Below, in pieces: positions 22,899 to 23,041 of a DNA stretch of 23,041 bases; position 1 is the first letter of the stretch; every line of letters starts with the position of its first letter. A model generated the notes under the pieces. The model had not been told where the DNA came from and did not search any database. It worked only from the letters and a program-made list of their open reading frames with translations. The position numbers were made by a program, and so were the translations under genes. The DNA is taken from positions 1-23,041 of the forward strand of contig CAYJGR010000037.1 of the NCBI GenBank assembly GCA_964370005.1, in the 5' to 3' direction. The DNA is from Heteroruminococcus sp964370005. GTDB lineage: Bacteria; Bacillota; Clostridia; Oscillospirales; Ruminococcaceae.

Positions 22899-23041
22899 TC
22901 ACACAAATTTATTATCTTCGTACTCTGTTAAAGCTTTTTGCCCCTCCTCACTCTCATAATACTCCCTTAACTGTGGTACTAAAAAACTTGCGAAGGAGTC
23001 TATTATTGATTGTGGTAGGTCTATATCATATTTGTCTTTTT
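22899..23041 (-). CDS. C-terminal part of an unidentified small protein (cut by window edge)
   Basis: An open frame enters from the right edge and ends at TGA 22901-22899, giving 46 readable residues that begin KDKYDIDLPQS and include FASFLVPQLREYYESEEGQKAL. The segment is amphipathic, acidic and mostly helical, with a stop after DNKFV. This composition resembles small phage- or plasmid-associated proteins of Clostridia, but I cannot name the family. It converges with the glycerate kinase gene. Just beyond its stop lies a direct repeat of TGTTTCA (around 22884-22900). Confidence 0.5.
   Translation of the reverse strand, partial: KDKYDIDLPQSIIDSFASFLVPQLREYYESEEGQKALTEYEDNKFV

Overview
The window looks like a piece of a Clostridia chromosome, most plausibly Oscillospiraceae/Ruminococcaceae-like. 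The evidence is strong GAGG-type ribosome binding sites, several TTG starts, a DUF4364 protein, a type IV pilin, an SLH-domain protein and a clostridial-type tmRNA. There are no rRNA or tRNA genes, no CRISPR array and no recognisable transposase.

The left third (1-8100) is core-genome material. It holds a type IV pilin/pseudopilin, a TVP38/DedA-type (VTT) membrane protein on the opposite strand, a DUF4364 winged-helix protein, and a two-gene c-di-GMP unit (PilZ receptor plus HD-GYP phosphodiesterase) behind a good sigma-A promoter. These are followed by a QueD-like protein with a C-terminal zinc ribbon and no catalytic Cys at the usual place, and by adenylosuccinate synthetase (purA, minus strand). 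A 584-bp gap with a promoter and a possible structured RNA leads to smpB and the tmRNA gene ssrA, which ends at a perfect 15-bp terminator hairpin.

The right two thirds (8175-22811) form a catabolic island for galacturonate-derived aldaric acid. On the minus strand are a GH28 polygalacturonase with C-terminal SLH repeats but no signal peptide, a 161-bp MITE-like inverted-repeat element, and two LysR regulators. Divergent from the second LysR gene is a long plus-strand operon. It encodes a tripartite tricarboxylate transporter (TctC lipoprotein, then a hairpin, then TctB and TctA), a TIM-barrel isomerase/epimerase, a GH105 unsaturated uronyl hydrolase, galactarate dehydratase (garD), a DHDPS-family aldolase, tartronate semialdehyde reductase (garR) and a MOFRL-type glycerate kinase. 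GarD, aldolase, GarR and kinase make a complete route from galactarate to pyruvate plus phosphoglycerate, with the DHDPS-family enzyme standing in for GarL. Both glycosidases appear cytoplasmic, so the transporter probably imports a small galacturonide or aldarate. One inference that fits the whole set is use of oxidised oligogalacturonides, which end in galactarate.

The LysR/tctC divergent region carries a T-rich dyad centred near -66 of a plausible tctC promoter and just upstream of a good minus-strand lysR promoter. This is the standard LysR activation/autoregulation layout. The window closes with the C-terminal 46 residues of an unidentified minus-strand protein.
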